Below, piece after piece: positions 63,958 to 64,000 of a DNA stretch of 64,000 nucleotides. Position numbers and translations under genes: made by a program. Location of the stretch: NCBI GenBank assembly GCA_964465145.1, contig CAYXJR010000011.1, positions 9,114 through 73,113 of the forward strand, read 5' to 3'. The stretch's first letter is position 1. Every line of letters begins with the position of its first letter. This stretch comes from JAUVKA01 sp964465145. Its GTDB lineage: Bacteria > Bacteroidota > Bacteroidia > Bacteroidales > UBA12481. The notes under the pieces were generated by a model. It was not told the origin of the DNA. It did not search any database and saw only the letters and a list, made by a program, of their open reading frames with translations.

Positions 63958-64000
63958 CTGGTTTCTGAAAACCAAATAATTCTATCGTTATTAACAGTTA

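Overview
The window comes from a member of the Bacteroidota, most likely Bacteroidales or a relative and probably anaerobic or facultative. Several signals agree. Promoters carry the Bacteroidota -7 box TAnnTTTG, upstream of rpoD, deaD and others. The primary sigma factor is the short type without region 1.1. There is a type IX secretion C-terminal sorting domain, a DUF3078 beta-barrel, 6-bladed beta-propeller lipoproteins and a FeoA-FeoB fusion. Tryptophanase, FeoAB, B12 uptake and an octaheme cytochrome fit low-oxygen life. No rRNA, tRNA, CRISPR array or insertion sequence was seen.

Layout. 1-2.1 kb (minus): yicC-gmk-nadD, with nadD starting on TTG inside the gmk stop. 2.2-8.2 kb: a giant alpha-2-macroglobulin whose thioester Gln is lost. 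8.2-16.4 kb: tryptophanase, a DUF3078 barrel, a UbiA prenyltransferase, an FMN reductase, a HAD phosphatase and pheT. 16.6-22.8 kb: an M28/PDZ lipoprotein peptidase, an unknown membrane protein, htpG with a clear terminator, and a small barrel. 23-31 kb: an aminotransferase, mltG, a phosphomannomutase, murB, a glycosyltransferase, a class V aminotransferase and ftsE. 31.4-38.3 kb: a coupled pair of a 1007-aa TPR protein and a 580-aa outer-membrane barrel, then gyrB. 38.4-48.2 kb: an M1 peptidase, dapF, a Do protease, rpoD, uvrB (preceded by a 59-codon PrsW fragment) and a DEAD-box helicase. 48.2-58.2 kb: an octaheme cytochrome/TPR protein, an M48 lipoprotein remnant, feoAB, a cobalamin riboswitch driving btuFCD, nadA and DUF302. 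58.2-64 kb is accessory and partly decayed: a frameshifted T9SS-sorted Omp28-like gene, an AAA/DUF4143 ATPase with tandem operator-like dyads, a broken propeller lipoprotein, a membrane CxxC protein and a second propeller lipoprotein.

The genes mostly serve housekeeping: NAD synthesis (nadD, nadA), cell wall (murB, mltG, dapF, ftsE), information processing (gyrB, rpoD, uvrB, deaD, pheT), metal and cofactor uptake (feoAB, btuFCD) and envelope proteolysis. The most unusual structural signals are arrays of degenerate G-started heptamers, five units each in three arrays and three in a fourth, lying in gaps between genes; short perfect palindromes around decayed or single genes; two N-terminal gene stubs; frameshifts in two exported-protein genes; and many convergent pairs whose stop codons abut or overlap. 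I found no clearly new multi-gene system. The best candidates for a second look are the 59.5-64 kb locus, the TPR/barrel pair and the heptamer arrays.
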